Positions 30,136-42,035 of a stretch of DNA of 64,000 bases are shown here, piece after piece. How positions within the stretch are numbered: position 1 is the stretch's first letter; each line of letters opens with the position of its first letter. Both the position numbers and the translations under genes were made by a program. The notes below the pieces were generated by a model. That model did no database searches, had not been told where the DNA came from, and saw nothing but the letters and a program-made list of their open reading frames with translations. The DNA is taken from the NCBI GenBank assembly GCA_014871385.1, contig CM026422.1, positions 13,684,228 to 13,748,227 on the forward strand, written 5' to 3'. The DNA comes from Ceratodon purpureus. Lineage: Eukaryota > Streptophyta > Bryopsida > Pseudoditrichales > Ditrichaceae.

Positions 30136-32872
30136 TTACAGTGGTTCCATAAGTTCACTTTCAGATATTGAAACTTGGAAGACAGTGTAGTGATGGTTCA
30201 GGCTCCGAATTCCTTGCAGCCTGTACTTGCTCCCAAGAGCTCCTCGGAAAGTGTTGGGAATGCCAAAGAAGACCCTTCTAACCCTCTGATGCACCAATGC
30301 CATTGCACACCTACAATCAAAGTATATGTTGCCCCCATCAGAACAATGTCCTTCATATATTAAGTAAACCATTGTTTCCGATGAAAGTATGTGTTGCTCC
30401 CATCAAAACAATATCCATATTTAAGTTAGTCATTACTTGGATTATTACAAATGCCTCCAAAACAATAATGGACAACAGCAGGAAACATAGTCAAGAAACT
30501 AAAACCACCATCACAGCAAATGGTACCATCTTCTAAGACAATTCAAGACGACAAAATATACAAATATACAGTTTTTCTGGTTAATGAAGTTATTTGTGAA
30601 GGTGTCTGATATTTGACTGAGATACTATGAGTTTTTTGTTAGACATAATTTTATTTATTTGCTCTAAATAGAAGAACTAGTTTTCAATGATGGCAACACT
30701 AGTTTTGCTCGAGTTTAGAGACCAGCAAGTTCTTACACACCCATTTTAGTGACCAAGTTCTTACACACCCATTATAGTGAGACAACAAAACTCTTCCATC
30801 CTTGATAATGAGTTGAAGTAAGAAAATAATGATCCAATAAAGCAAAAATCATGGTATCTTTCTAAGACTGAAGATGAGTTTAAGGATAACTATATCAATG
30901 AGAAAGGTCTCGAGTAAGGCTTACATGGCACAAGGTTCTCGAGTGACGTAGGCGTCAAAGCCTGTGCATAAGTATGGACGGGGTATGGCCTGATCCACCC
31001 GGGCTTTCTTTGTGGCACTGCCAAACTCAGCTACAGCATCAGATTCGCTCCTCTCCTCTGTACATGGTGTGCAGGAGGTTGTACCATTGGAGGGGAAAAG
31101 AAGGCGGTCTCTGTCTGCTGCCATGCCTATGACTTCCATCACAGCATGTCTCAAAGGGTGCCGGATGCGTGTTTCGTTTGCTTCACGTGGTTGAAGAGAG
31201 GAGTCTGTTATAACTGTGCATTGATCATGTCCCCGAGCAATAACAGTACCTAGGAATGGATCTACAACAACTGCCCCATTCGCCAGCTGCAACAAGAGCA
31301 GTAAGATTAGTATGAGGAAGAATGTCTCGAGAGCTAGGCATTGCACAATTATGGCTCATGGAGGTTACCTGTCCAGAGCCGTGAGCAAGACGAGCTTGAT
31401 AAATAGCTTCCTTCATGAACTTGCGAGCAGTTTCGGATTCAGCCTCATCCAACTCCAACTTGCTCCCTCGTATACTGCCACAATCGACTTATTTACGCAA
31501 AGTAGATAAAAAGGAAACAGCATGAAACAAAACAGACCTTATCCATCTCTCGCTTGAAAGGAAACAACCAAGCTAAATTTTGGAAGCTAAGATTATCATC
31601 TGCTATATAGATCCAATGCCACACTCCACGCAAACATTAAGTAAACTGAGAAAATTTTACGTCTCAACTAGTATGAAATCTATAAATTTGCTATGTCCCG
31701 CACTAGACTACATGATGGAATGCACATGTGATTCACCATGCATTGGGATGAAATGCTGTCGGCCAGTGCAGACACTGCGCTTCCCACTCTTTTCGGTTAC
31801 TGGCTGGATGTGCTGATACCTGCTGTCAAAGGATATACGTAAAATTTGTACACAAGCCAGTTTCTAACAAATTATATGACACGTATCCCCAAGCTGAATG
31901 CAGCCCCATTACTGAAACCATCATACTAGTATCTTACGCATGAAAAACTATGCGGCCACTAGTTTCGCATTGTACAAATCTCTCGTACCTGTGTAACAAA
32001 GGGTACAAGAGCATGCTTCTCAACAATGTCTGCCACGTCGTTCGGAATACTAAGAGTATCACTGGTCACGTCTCCATCGGCTAGACAAAGTATGATTCTT
32101 AATTCCTCCTTGCCTATCCGCAAAATAAAAAGTGGCCATGTCAGAGAAGATCATGCAATTCAAAGTAATAACACATCTCAGCTGGCCACTCATATTCGAC
32201 AAATCTACATAATAAATTTCAATTATTAGGTCAATTTAAGTAGCCACATAAGCATCAATCATATACCTTCAATTTTGATCTTTCGAATCCGCTTGACGTG
32301 TGCCAACGACGTCAATGGTGCCTTCGTGCCTAGATCTCTGCATTTCGTAAACGCCCAAAAAATTTAGCTACAGTTTCTGCTAAATCATACACAAGATCGA
32401 AAAATTGCAGACTCAACTAGACAACCAGATCAAGTCATATCCACATTCTAGATTCTAAACCCCCACCTGATGAGGGTGCTGGCGAGCTTAGGGTTGATGG
32501 AAGCTGCAAGAACAGAGACTGAAACACAGAGAACGCAACGATACGATAATGATGCCACCATCCATCACGCATTCTGTCAGCAGCTACCAAGATGCCATCG
32601 TCCTTCAAATCAATCCCCTCTAAATAATCCTCAACAAATTACCTCAAGAAACACTCTTCACCAATACACCTTCCTAATTCCGATACAATCAACGAATTTA
32701 AACAAGCTGAACACACACTCAAATACCAACATCCAGAAAAATACACCAACATCAACATTACACTTCAAAACTGGACAATACCAGTTGCTGACGCATTCTG
32801 AAGCTCCTCAGGAATGTGGGTGACATCCCACTGCCTACCAACACATTCTTCCGTCCGAACATCCTGAGCCAT
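30136..32872 (-). CDS. TAD3: tRNA-specific adenosine deaminase subunit TAD3
   Basis: TAD3 is the non-catalytic partner of TAD2. The pair converts adenosine to inosine at the wobble position 34 of several tRNAs. Eight exons give 349 residues with continuous frame: 32872-32782, 32503-32467, 32337-32267, 32113-31989, 31819-31737, 31474-31369, 31286-30925 and 30310-30136. All have GT-AG junctions; the ATG is in MAQDVRTEECVGRQWDVTHI. The deaminase domain shows the zinc-binding site with HPLRHAV (H214-V220) and EPCAMCAM (C290, C293), then VHQRVRRVFFG and RLQGIRSLNHHYTVF near the C-terminus. In active deaminases the first motif is HAE; here valine replaces the catalytic glutamate, as is usual in TAD3. 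Its 5' end lies 370 bp from the leader of the duplicated zinc-knuckle pseudogene, head to head. Confidence 0.9.
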
Positions 32873-33234
32873 AGCTACTCCTCGGCAAATACACCAGAAA
32901 CCAGTCACCATCCACAAACCCCTAACCCTAAACCCATCACCATAATTCACATCCACAAGCCCTAAACCAAATCCCACACTAACAGGTACTAATATCCAAC
33001 ACTCACACAATCCGCTCACATACAACAAACGAGTATTCCAAAGATCAAAGCCCTTAAACCCTAGAATTCTTCACTCAACATCCATTCCATAAAACGCAGA
33101 CGCCAAATTCATCTCCTCGAAGAAATCCTTAAACCAAACAAAATAAACCACATCCATTCCAAACGAAAAACAAACTCACCACGCTTCAATCTAGCACTCC
33201 CTGAAAAATTCACCACAAAAACAACAACCATAAA

Positions 33235-33684
33235 GCTCGCTCCGCTGTGTTGATGTTGCTCTCTTTAGCAATTTGAGGTTTGGGCTCCGATTGAGGGAGT
33301 TCAGAAGTAGTGACGTTCCGGTTATCAGCTGTTCCGTGGAATTAGGGTTTTCGGGTGATCGTTCTCGGGTTTTGGTCCAGCAGCGCGGAGAGCGATGTCT
33401 CGAGTGAGAGCAGCGATAATGATCGGAGGCGGATGAAGAAGATTCCTTCGAGGAAAAGAAAGAGCATTAGGAGCGACGATGAGAGTGAGAGTGAGAGTGA
33501 GAATGAGAGTGAAATTAGTGAAGATGATCGGAAGAGGAGCAAGGGCCGGTCAAAGAGAACGAAGAGGCCCCGCGAATCGCCTTCTTCTTCTAACAGCGAC
33601 GATGATCGTCCGAGGCGAAAATACTTTATACGAGTGGGTACTGGGGGAGCTGCGACTGCGGTAGCGGCCATGAGGTCGCCATGA
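33235..33684 (+). pseudogene. Internally deleted copy of the ZCCHC10-like gene
   Basis: The stretch 33240-33377 matches the leader of the intact gene (about 26330-26472). It then jumps straight to the acidic/serine tail, equivalent to 27128 onward, so about 650 bp including the start codon and zinc knuckle are missing. A second, ~180-bp gap removes part of the repetitive tail. The remaining open frame keeps the [13 protein letters not shown] and KRPRESPSS blocks. The parental stop TAG is changed to TAC, so it reads on to 33684. Transcripts might exist, because the leader is retained, but the encoded protein would lack its zinc knuckle. Confidence 0.8.
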
Positions 33685-35140
33685 GCAGAAGAAGTTCTCT
33701 ACCAGTTGAGAATGGCAAATTAGTTAAGCTTTAGGGTTGTACAATATCTGCTGCATCAATGCAAGTACCAATTTAGACTCATTCCGCCGTCTTGTAGCGC
33801 TTCCACCTTCTCTGGTTTTTCTAGAACAATGAAGTGGGTTTGGTAAGTTTGATTTTGATCTGTAGCATTTTTTAGCGACTCACAGTTTGGACATTACTGT
33901 ACTCACTTGAGTCTCTGTGGTAATCTGTGGAAAGAGCTGTGTTGTTAGAAATGGTTAGGCGAGAAACTGTTGACAAGGTTTCTTCAGTGTTTAGGTAGAA
34001 AAGCAGTGGTGTAGATGTATTTGCAATCTTGTTTATGCAGGTTGTTGTCCTGTCCGACATTGTGTAAGATTTATATCCGAGTTGTGCAATTTGTCGACAA
34101 GCTGTTTCGTGTTGGCTTAATTTTCCCTACCATTGTTAATCTAACATGTGTAAGGCTTGTGTGGGGAGTTATATGTGGTTCCCCTAGTTCGTGTATTAGT
34201 ATCCGGTATGTATCTTTTTGTCCATCTGTTTTCAAACGAGGAACGGTCTTTGAAAACAGAACTGCCTAGTGAGAGTTACTGGTTTCTGCTCAGGCAGTTC
34301 TGACCATTTTGCGTGTAGGTGTGATCGCAGGGCTCAAGAAGGTTTTGAGAAAGATGCTGCCTAAACATTCCTGGCATAGTCCTGTGCAACCTCAATGCTC
34401 TGCAAGGAATTCTTGTTGTAACATGGAAAATGAAACTCAATTCTGGGCAAAGCGACCTCCTACGTCTGTAATTGATGTGGCCGTTTAGCGGCATGGGCGG
34501 CAGACGTAGCAGTTTCAAAGGAGTCAAAACCTCTATAGTATCTGAGCGGATTCTCTTTCTCTATCCTTGGGAACAACAAATAACTTCCCAAACCTACGCT
34601 TAGTCTTTTGGCATTTCACAGCACACTCCACTGAAATTTTCTTCCAAGGGATACAATAAACATAATAATTATAGAGTGATGTTGTCCAAGTAGGTATTTT
34701 TAAGCAAGGTCTACTTCACAATACAAAAGTGTGTTCATGTACAAGTCATTTGTCTTCAAAGTAAGGGTTTCACAAGTAGTGGTATGAATTCATTTTTAGA
34801 AGAAACACACATCCATTTGATTAAAACACACAAATTTGATGAAAAACGCATACAAGTACATAGAAGAAGAGGAAACTCTCAAGCTAGATCTTCTATTGTA
34901 AAAAAACTAATTTTCTTCCCAGAATTGAATCTGAACCTCACTCTTGGAAAGAGTGGTGGTTCTTTCCTTCATGACATGAATACAATTCCCAGGAGCAAGG
35001 CTCTTCACAATATGAATACAATTTCTTGCTAAGTGACCTGCAAACTCACATATCACACCTTGTGATCTCCTAGATCAAGTTTCTTGCTGCAATGCTTTCT
35101 CCTTCTTCCTCTAGTTCTTTGACAATGCTCAGATGTAGTA
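33685..35140. repeat. Duplicated 3' flank of the zinc-knuckle gene
   Basis: This block is collinear with about 27600-29180, including the blocks around TTAGTTAAGCTTTAGGG, GGTGTGATCGCAGGGCTCAA and TCACATATCACA. It is diverged with many small indels. Together with the pseudogene it shows one segmental duplication of at least 2.8 kb of source sequence, about 6.8 kb apart in direct orientation. Confidence 0.8.
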
Positions 35141-35322
35141 TTTGTATTATACTTCTGATTCAATTTGACACAACGCAGCTGGCACGGGTTTTAAGAAGAA
35201 CAAACTTCTATGCTCGAAGTTGACGTCTAGTTGCATTGTGAAAGTTAAGAAAACGATCCAGCTCCCATCGAAGGGAATGGGCTGAGAGTTTAATGAAGAT
35301 GCACTTAGGAAAAGACGGCTAA

Positions 35323-35739
35323 AGGTATGTTCCCACTTGGCCTTAGAGGGGGTCTTAGGAGGGGGTGTTATCTCCATTAAAAAGTGTGTGTTCCCACCTA
35401 CATGCATTAGTAATTACCAATCCTACATGGATGTCCACATGGCACACTTTCAAGAGTGGGTATTAGTTAATATTTAAGAAGACAAAAGAGCTTTGAGAGA
35501 TAGTAGGCAATACTTATGGAGCCACCAATATTGGAAAGATTCTCTAGTTTTCCTCTCATAAGAGTGGTCTTATGTATTGTCCCATTTGGGGGACCATTAC
35601 ATAATCCCCTTCCTATTGATAAGGCCTTTACGAACCTCATTGATTACACCTTTTCCAAAAAGAAGGCATTGCTCCCCAAATTGTGGAGTTGTTAAATTTT
35701 TAAGCATGCTCTTTGCTAAGGCCAAGTGCGAATGGGCCT
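35323..35739. mobile_element. MITE, PIF/Harbinger-like, family 1 copy A
   Basis: The ends AGGTATGTTCCCACTTGGCC and its near reverse complement (GGCCAAGTGCGAATGGGCCT) form ~23-bp terminal inverted repeats. A TAA triplet flanks each side (35320-35322 and 35740-35742), as for TWA-targeting PIF/Harbinger elements. It is noncoding and related over its whole length to the copies at 41235 and 41620. Confidence 0.75.
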
Positions 35740-36469
35740 TAACTCATCTTACTACTTTCAAGTTTCAACCTTAAATTACAATTTTCAGTGAAGACTAGAA
35801 TTCGTCCCCGACTCCCCATGATCTGCAAAACTGCAAAGTACACTATAACTTAAAGGCGTGATAACTTTAGGATGTTTCAGCTTTATGTGTCGGCAGCAAT
35901 ATTTATGGTGAGGTCGTCAGGTACGGAGTTCCGGAAAGTTAGTGAACGTCGCCACTAATTATAGTTGAAATATACTCACTGTTCTCCACAGTATATCCAT
36001 TGGCGTTCATGAAAACCGAACATGACCGCCACCACCGTTGTTTTCGCAGCGAATTGCATGTATAACTCATGGAATCACGAAAGCCCAATTGATTTCTCTA
36101 TTCGAATCCATGTTCGAGACTTAGGATTAGCACGTTAATATTAGACATAATTGGTTTTGACTCTACCTGGGATTGGCAAAAATTCACACAGCGCACCATT
36201 TAACCTCCCGCCAAGGCCCATGACACTGTAGAGAGGATAATTGAATTAAATTAATAAAACTGACATGTTTCACGCTATACAGTGCTCACACAGTTTCGTC
36301 TCTCTCCATGAATTACAAAGATAAACCAGTAACAGAACTTGAGATGCTCCTCAAGATTGGAAGATTAAAGCTCAATTGTGCATTCAATCTCAAACAACAA
36401 AACATAACAGACAGTGCAACGAACTGGGAAGACAGAAAGGACGTCACGTTACTAACTTGACCCGAACTA

Positions 36470-36650
36470 GCACTAGTAGAGAACCTGACGTTTTCCATTT
36501 ACTATTTTCAGGATTATGAACACTGTTGAGTAGAGTTGGTCACATAGGACAAGAAAAAGAGCACTTTTCCGTGTTCTCGCAAGTGAGAAGCGATACTTTT
36601 GAAATGGAAAACGTCAGGTTCTCTGAAAACGTCAGGTTCTCTACTAGTGT
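36470..36650. repeat. Inverted repeat with one arm duplicated
   Basis: The left arm CACTAGTAGAGAACCTGACG continuing to TTTTCCATTT (36471-36500) pairs with 36602-36650. In the right arm the GAAAACGTCAGGTTCTCT block occurs twice in tandem. The spacer is about 100 bases. It may be a small foldback element or a MITE remnant. It lies about 0.4 kb downstream of the PR-1 stop. Confidence 0.75.
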
Positions 36651-37016
36651 AGATAATTCATTTTGAACTAGTCTAATTCTCGGACTTCAAAGTTCAAACT
36701 CGACACACGACCTCTTTCACTCCAGTGCAGTCTCAAACGAAAAAAATTGAAGCAAGAATCAGTGAAGTAGGTATAATCCGGCTCAAAAGGCCATCACTAA
36801 ATTGATCAGAGAGGAGTGATTCCACATGTCACACTGCCTTCCTTTAAGCAGGGACTCTAAATACTACTTCTCTCAACCGGCACTTATTTGAGCACTCTCT
36901 TCCCTAAACTCTTGCAGGCTTCACATACATATATTAATCCTACAAGCTGCAGAAAAGTACAAAAATATACACAACAACACGCGTTCTCCTTGAAACGTTT
37001 CAGTGAGTTGGATTAC

Positions 37017-37511
37017 TTAGTAAGGTCGCTGTCCGACGTAGTTGCCAGGGGGATTGTAGCTGCAGATAATGTAGACGGATTTGTCATTGCACAGCACCGA
37101 CGCGCAACCAACATCGGTCGTCTTCTTCCACACCACTTGAGTGTAGTGTCCGCAAACCTTCCCTGTATTGCAAGAGTTGGTGGAGTACTTGTAGTCCTTT
37201 CCCTCGTTCACCCAAAGGGTCACAGCGTCATTCGGTGTCCACGGCTTCCCCGACCCCCAGAACAGATTCTCCCCGTACGGTCCCCTCGAGTGTGTCAACG
37301 GGATGCACTTCGACTTCTGCGAGTTCGCGTAGTTGAGAGCGTACGCTGCGAGGTTAGCGTTCCACTTCAGCGCTGGCACGCCCACCTTGCTCCGCGCTGC
37401 ATTGTGCGGAGTGAGGAACGCTTGAGGCGAGTTAGCATCAGGCGGTAGCTGCGCATTGGCAACGGCGAGCACTGTGAGCACGGCAACGAGGAAGTAAATG
37501 AAGCTAGCCAT
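37017..37511 (-). CDS. PR-1 type CAP-domain secreted protein
   Basis: Intronless, 164 residues. A signal peptide (MASFIYFLVAVLTVLAVANA) is cleaved before QLPPDANSPQ. The CAP domain follows: FLTPHNAARSKVGVPALKWN, YGENLFWGSG, DAVTLWVNEG, then CGHYTQVVWKKTTDVGCA and IICSYNPPGNYVGQRPY at the C-terminus. Plant PR-1 proteins accumulate in the apoplast during defence and bind sterols. The last 11 residues match the CAPE peptide pattern PxGNx(4)PY. The residues before it are CSYN rather than the usual CNYD/CNYx. Start 37511 is chosen for the signal peptide; 37520 adds three residues. A TATA-like box with a CCAAT motif lies about 110 bp upstream. Confidence 0.9.
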   Translation of the reverse strand: MASFIYFLVAVLTVLAVANAQLPPDANSPQAFLTPHNAARSKVGVPALKWNANLAAYALNYANSQKSKCIPLTHSRGPYGENLFWGSGKPWTPNDAVTLWVNEGKDYKYSTNSCNTGKVCGHYTQVVWKKTTDVGCASVLCNDKSVYIICSYNPPGNYVGQRPY

Positions 37512-37617
37512 GACGCCCATCGAGTTTCTAAGTTCTGAATCTAGGCTAGATGAGGTTCCTTCGTGGTCTAGAAAGATGAAGTTGGTGTTGTGAGTCTCTT
37601 GCACGAAGAGGCTGGTT

Positions 37618-37623
37618 CTTATA
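37618..37623 (-). promoter_or_regulatory. TATA-like box of the PR-1 gene
   Basis: Minus-strand TATAAG, with CCAAT a few bases further upstream (37626-37630). The distance to the ATG leaves room for a leader of about 75 bases. Assigned from position and sequence only. Confidence 0.45.
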
Positions 37624-38381
37624 GGATTGGTGGTCCTGATGGAGATTAAGTGAGAAGATTAATGCGTTCATTCAGCTGCGTAATCGAGGCTATTTCGGGG
37701 AGCCCCAGTAAATTGTTTAAAAGCGCCGGGAGTAAATTCCCTAGAGTTTTGCGACGTTGCCAGTGCCGATGGCGGCCCACCGATGCCAACTTGGAGGGAT
37801 CTTCTCTTCCTTCCGAAACTCATGCACTAAACGGTGGATCTATTTTTCACTGTTGTTTTAATAAATAAAACAATCCACTGTCCATACCGAAGGTCATAGG
37901 ATATTAATCGGAATTTTCTCGAAGCAGAGAGTCCATACTACACTCAAACACGACACGATGCGGAACGCTGGACCATGATTTTTCTTCGAGGATTGGGAGC
38001 CAGACAAGAGCAGTATGGAGGTGCTTCATGTAGGATCGACAACTTGCTCTTCAGGGTACATGACTCATGAACTTTGAAGATTGTTGCCATATTCGCCGTA
38101 CTAGACAGTGGCAAGGCAACTTGGACTCTGCGTTTTCGAATTAATACATGAGTACTTGTTTGTCTTTCGGATGATCTCGATGTCGATCTTGACCTTCTGA
38201 ATTGTGTAGGCTAGTTGCCGCAGGATCAGGTGCCAGAGTAGCGCAGAGGAAGCCTGTTTATGCGGCGGATTTCCTGATGGACGAGGCGGCTTGGAAGCGG
38301 CGGTGCTTGGTTGCTTTGGCGAACTCCTTCGGCTCAACGCCCGACATCAGGGGTGTCACACCTAGAGAGAAACAGTTTTCT

Positions 38382-38745
38382 CTTAAGGATTTTGAGCCTT
38401 TTCTTTCAGGGTTATTTTTGGGGTGTAATTTTCACATGTAGAAAAATAGGTTCCTCATAGAATACAATTTTTTTCAATTTTTTTCCCCAATACACAAATA
38501 GGTACTAATTTTCAAAGGAAAAATACTTGGTGACCCAAAATTGATCTCTAGACTTTTCCATTCACCTAGCTACTACTAATTTTCAGTCATGATCCAACCC
38601 AAAACCACAAGCTTTTTGAGTGTCTTGATTGGTGAGTTTGAATTGAGTGTTCTGACAATGCTAGTTTAGCCTAGTGCGGTTCTGGGGAGACTTGCAGGTT
38701 GGTTCTGACGGTGCTGGTGGTTTTAGGTACTTCTACCCTAGTCTA
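38382..38745. mobile_element. Diverged copy of the TA-flanked MITE family 2
   Basis: Collinear with 38938-39340 (shared TTAAGGATTTTGAGCC, GGGGTGTAATTTTCAC, CACAAGCTTTT and TGGTTTTAGGTACTTCTACC). The right end is recognisable, but the left terminal repeat is degraded. Confidence 0.6.
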
Positions 38746-38915
38746 TTGTGACTGAAACGCACATTTTTGCAACTTGCACACAACAGACTATTTGTGTTAT
38801 TGGTATCTAGAAAATTCTAACTAACTAAAAGCAGAATACGTGAAGCATGTTGCGCAACAAAGTCCTGATGTGAAAAATCCTTGAAAAGAAAGGAACCCAA
38901 ACATAACGACTTATA

Positions 38916-39349
38916 AGGTAGAAGCACCTAAAACCAACAACTTAAGGATTTTGAGCCTTTTTTGGGGGTTATTTTTGGGGTGTAATTTTCACGTGTAGAA
39001 AAATAGGTTTCTCATAGAATGCAAATTTTTTCACAATTTTCTTCCCAATATTGAAATAGATACAAATTTTTAAACACAAAAGTACTTCGTGATCCAAAAT
39101 TGATCTATAGACTTTTCCATTGTCCACACCTAGTTGGTACTAATTTCCACTCATGAGTGTACCCAAAACCACAAGCTTTTAGAGTGTTTTTGAGTGTTTT
39201 GGAGTGTTTTGATTGGTTAGTTTGAATTGAGTGGTCTCACAAGTTTAGCCAAGTTGCGGGTGAGTCAAGTTGCGGGTCAGCCAAGTTGCGGTTCTGAGAA
39301 CATCTACAGGTTGGATCTCGGGTGCTATTGGTTTTAGGTGCTTCTACCT
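38916..39349. mobile_element. MITE family 2, intact terminal repeats
   Basis: The ends AGGTAGAAGCACCTAAAACC and its exact reverse complement (with at least 3 more matching bases inward and TA outward) bound a 434-bp noncoding element. TA lies directly outside each end and may be the target duplication. The interior holds short tandem motifs (GAGTGTTTT, CAAGTTGCGGGT). Confidence 0.75.
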
Positions 39350-41231
39350 TATATCAGGATTCTGTAAAACATGATGTGAAGTGGAGTAAGTAATAATTGT
39401 TTTGTAATCATGATGCAGTGCAGCCTCCTATCATTACCAGTAAGGGTGATGTGAAGAAGCTGAATGATCTGTTGGACAAGAAAAAAACCGAGCATGATTA
39501 GTAGACTTTGACTTTTTTTTGTACAAAAGAAGACTTGAAAATAACCAATCATTCCCTTAACCGCATCAATTACTATAGAAAATCTCAATAGTCAAATATT
39601 ATTTTGAACTATTTATTATTCAAAAAAGTTTATAGTTAGTATTTTAATCCCTATATTCCTTGACTATGTTTTGCCAAAAAATGCTCCAAAACTACTATTT
39701 TTAATGTAAAAAGCATGAATGACTAAAAAATCATTATTTTCCGGTTCTAACAATAAAATCTTAAATAAGTTTATTATATTACATAGTTGACCTTAGATAT
39801 TAGAAGATTATAGTGATTGAAATTTAAAAACAAAATTTTTTGACACAATTTTTAACTAGGTTGATACACTCTGGTTTTTTGCATTATGGATTTTGGGGTT
39901 CTGGTGTATGACATAGACCACTAAGTTAGCTAATTGTATAAGAAAAGTTACACGCCAAAGACAAGTGTAACACATTGAAATCAATTTTTTTATTAAGTTG
40001 ATTACACAAGAATGATATTCTTTTCTTAGATATTTCATTAAAAAAACAAATTTTCTAACTTTTATGAAGGAAAGAAGAGGTTTTTATGGTACATTGCCTA
40101 AAACCGTGAAAAAACTTTGATCTTTTTTGGAATGAATATTTTATACAAAAAGAATTTTTTCTTTTGAAATCTCAAAGATGACAACATTAAGTATTTATAG
40201 GAAAAATCTCAAAGGTAACATATGTATTTAGCATGGCTACCTGAATTGCCCACCGCACACATTATTCCACTTCAAGAACAATAATTATTTTTTAGATGTC
40301 TAATTGAGAAAAAAATTAGAATCTGTCAAAGTACTTATAGTTGAATCTAAAATGAATATGAACTACCTATTTGAGGGATTCAATTTTTTTATAATGTTGT
40401 GTATAATTGTTATATTTCGGTATACATAATTAGTTTTCTATCTTAACACAATCCCACTCAAGCTTACCAAAACTCCATTTTGGGAGAATTTATTAAGCCA
40501 ATTTTTATGGTTTTACATGATATTTTTTTGCTAACAATTGATGTTGAATATTTAAATTTCGATAGTGGATGTATCATGTATGTAGGAATCATCTACATGC
40601 ACATCTTTCTCTTTGTAGGTGTCTCCAAAAAGTTTTACAATCCCTTGTATAGAGATTTCAATATAGACGTTATAAAGTCTGATTATTGTAACAATAGATA
40701 TAGGTTCTTACTATAGTTAGATCTTTCCATTTCTTCTTCATGTAGTAACTAAGTTCACACTTTTGAGGATGATGGTACAATTATTTTGAAAAAATCTGAT
40801 TAAAAATATAAAGATATATACTTCACAAAAGTTGGTCATATAATACTTTATGTTGAGCTCTTACTAGTACTTCATTTTTGTTACTTAATGAGAAATTTCT
40901 GATATAGAAGATGTGTATATGAATGCTTTCTACATATTTATACATTTAAATTAGAAAAAATTCATCACCAATTGATTGCAATAATATCCTATGTAAAACC
41001 ATGAAAATTGGCTATAAAAATTCACTAAAAATGCAATTTTGCTCTTCTAAAATTAAAATTTGGACTCTTTGACTAAAAGTATGTAAGGATTCAATGATAA
41101 TTATGCAAGACAAAAAAATTCTAACATTTTTTTACACTATGCAATAAAAATTGGAATGGCTCAAATCGGCAGTTCGTATTCATCTTGACCCAACTATACA
41201 TTGACCCAACTGTATACTACACTATATAGGC
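39350..41231. other. AT-rich DNA, no gene seen
   Basis: Only short chance open frames in AT-rich sequence; no family motif, RNA gene or repeat end recognised. Confidence 0.6.
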
Positions 41232-41234
41232 TTA

Positions 41235-41616
41235 AGGCCCGTTTACACTTGGCCTTTGCTAAGAGCGTGGATAAAAATTTAACACCTCCACAATTTGACG
41301 AGCTGGAATGCCTTCTTTTTGGAAAAGGTGTCATCGATGAGGTTTGTAAAGGCCTAATGAATAAGAAATGGATTAGATAATGGCCCCCAAGTGGGACAAT
41401 ATACAAGACCACTCTCAAGTGAAGAAAACTTGAGAATCTTTCCAATATTGGTGCTCCCTTAAGTATTGTCTACTATTGCTCAAATCTCTTGAAAGTGTGC
41501 CATGTGGACATCTATGTAGGATTGGTAATTACAAAAGAATGTAGGTGGGAACACACACTTTTTAATGAAGATAACATCCCTTTCGAAGACCTATAAGGCC
41601 AGGTGGGAACAAGCCC
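41235..41616. mobile_element. MITE family 1 copy B
   Basis: The left end AGGCCCGTTTACACTTGGCC and the right end GGCCAGGTGGGAACAAGCCC are imperfect inverted repeats. TTA flanks both sides (41232-41234 and 41617-41619). It is reversed relative to copy A. Its right target triplet is also the left triplet of the next element. Confidence 0.75.
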
Positions 41617-41619
41617 TTA

Positions 41620-42032
41620 AGACCCATTCCCACTTAGTCTTTGCATAGACTATGGATAAAAATTTAATACCTCCACAATTCTGGAAAAATTACCTTCTTT
41701 GTAGGAAAGGTGTCATCAATGAGGTTTGGAAAGTTGTTAGTAATAGTAGGGGGCTTAAATAATGGCCCATCAAGTGCCACATTAGCTAAGACCATTCTTT
41801 AGTGTTCAAAACCAGGGAATATTTCCTATTTTGATGGTCCTTTAACTATTCTCTACTATTGCTCAAAGATTTTTGTCCTCTTAAATGTTAACTAATATTC
41901 ATTATTAAAAGTGTGCCATGTGTACATCCATGTAGGATTGGTAATTACTAAAGCACGTAGGTGGGAACACACTTTTTAAAGGATGTAAGACCCCTTGTAA
42001 GACCACCTCTAAGGCTAGGTGTGAACATACCT
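41620..42032. mobile_element. MITE family 1 copy C
   Basis: The left end AGACCCATTCCCACTTAGTC and the right end GCTAGGTGTGAACATACCT form imperfect inverted repeats. TTA flanks lie at 41617-41619 and 42033-42035. It runs collinear with copy B and adjoins it without any spacer beyond the TTA. Confidence 0.75.
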
Positions 42033-42035
42033 TTA

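Noticed and set aside
36888..37448. 186-codon plus-strand frame
   Set aside because: It lies opposite the PR-1 coding region, which has signal peptide, CAP motifs and a clear start.
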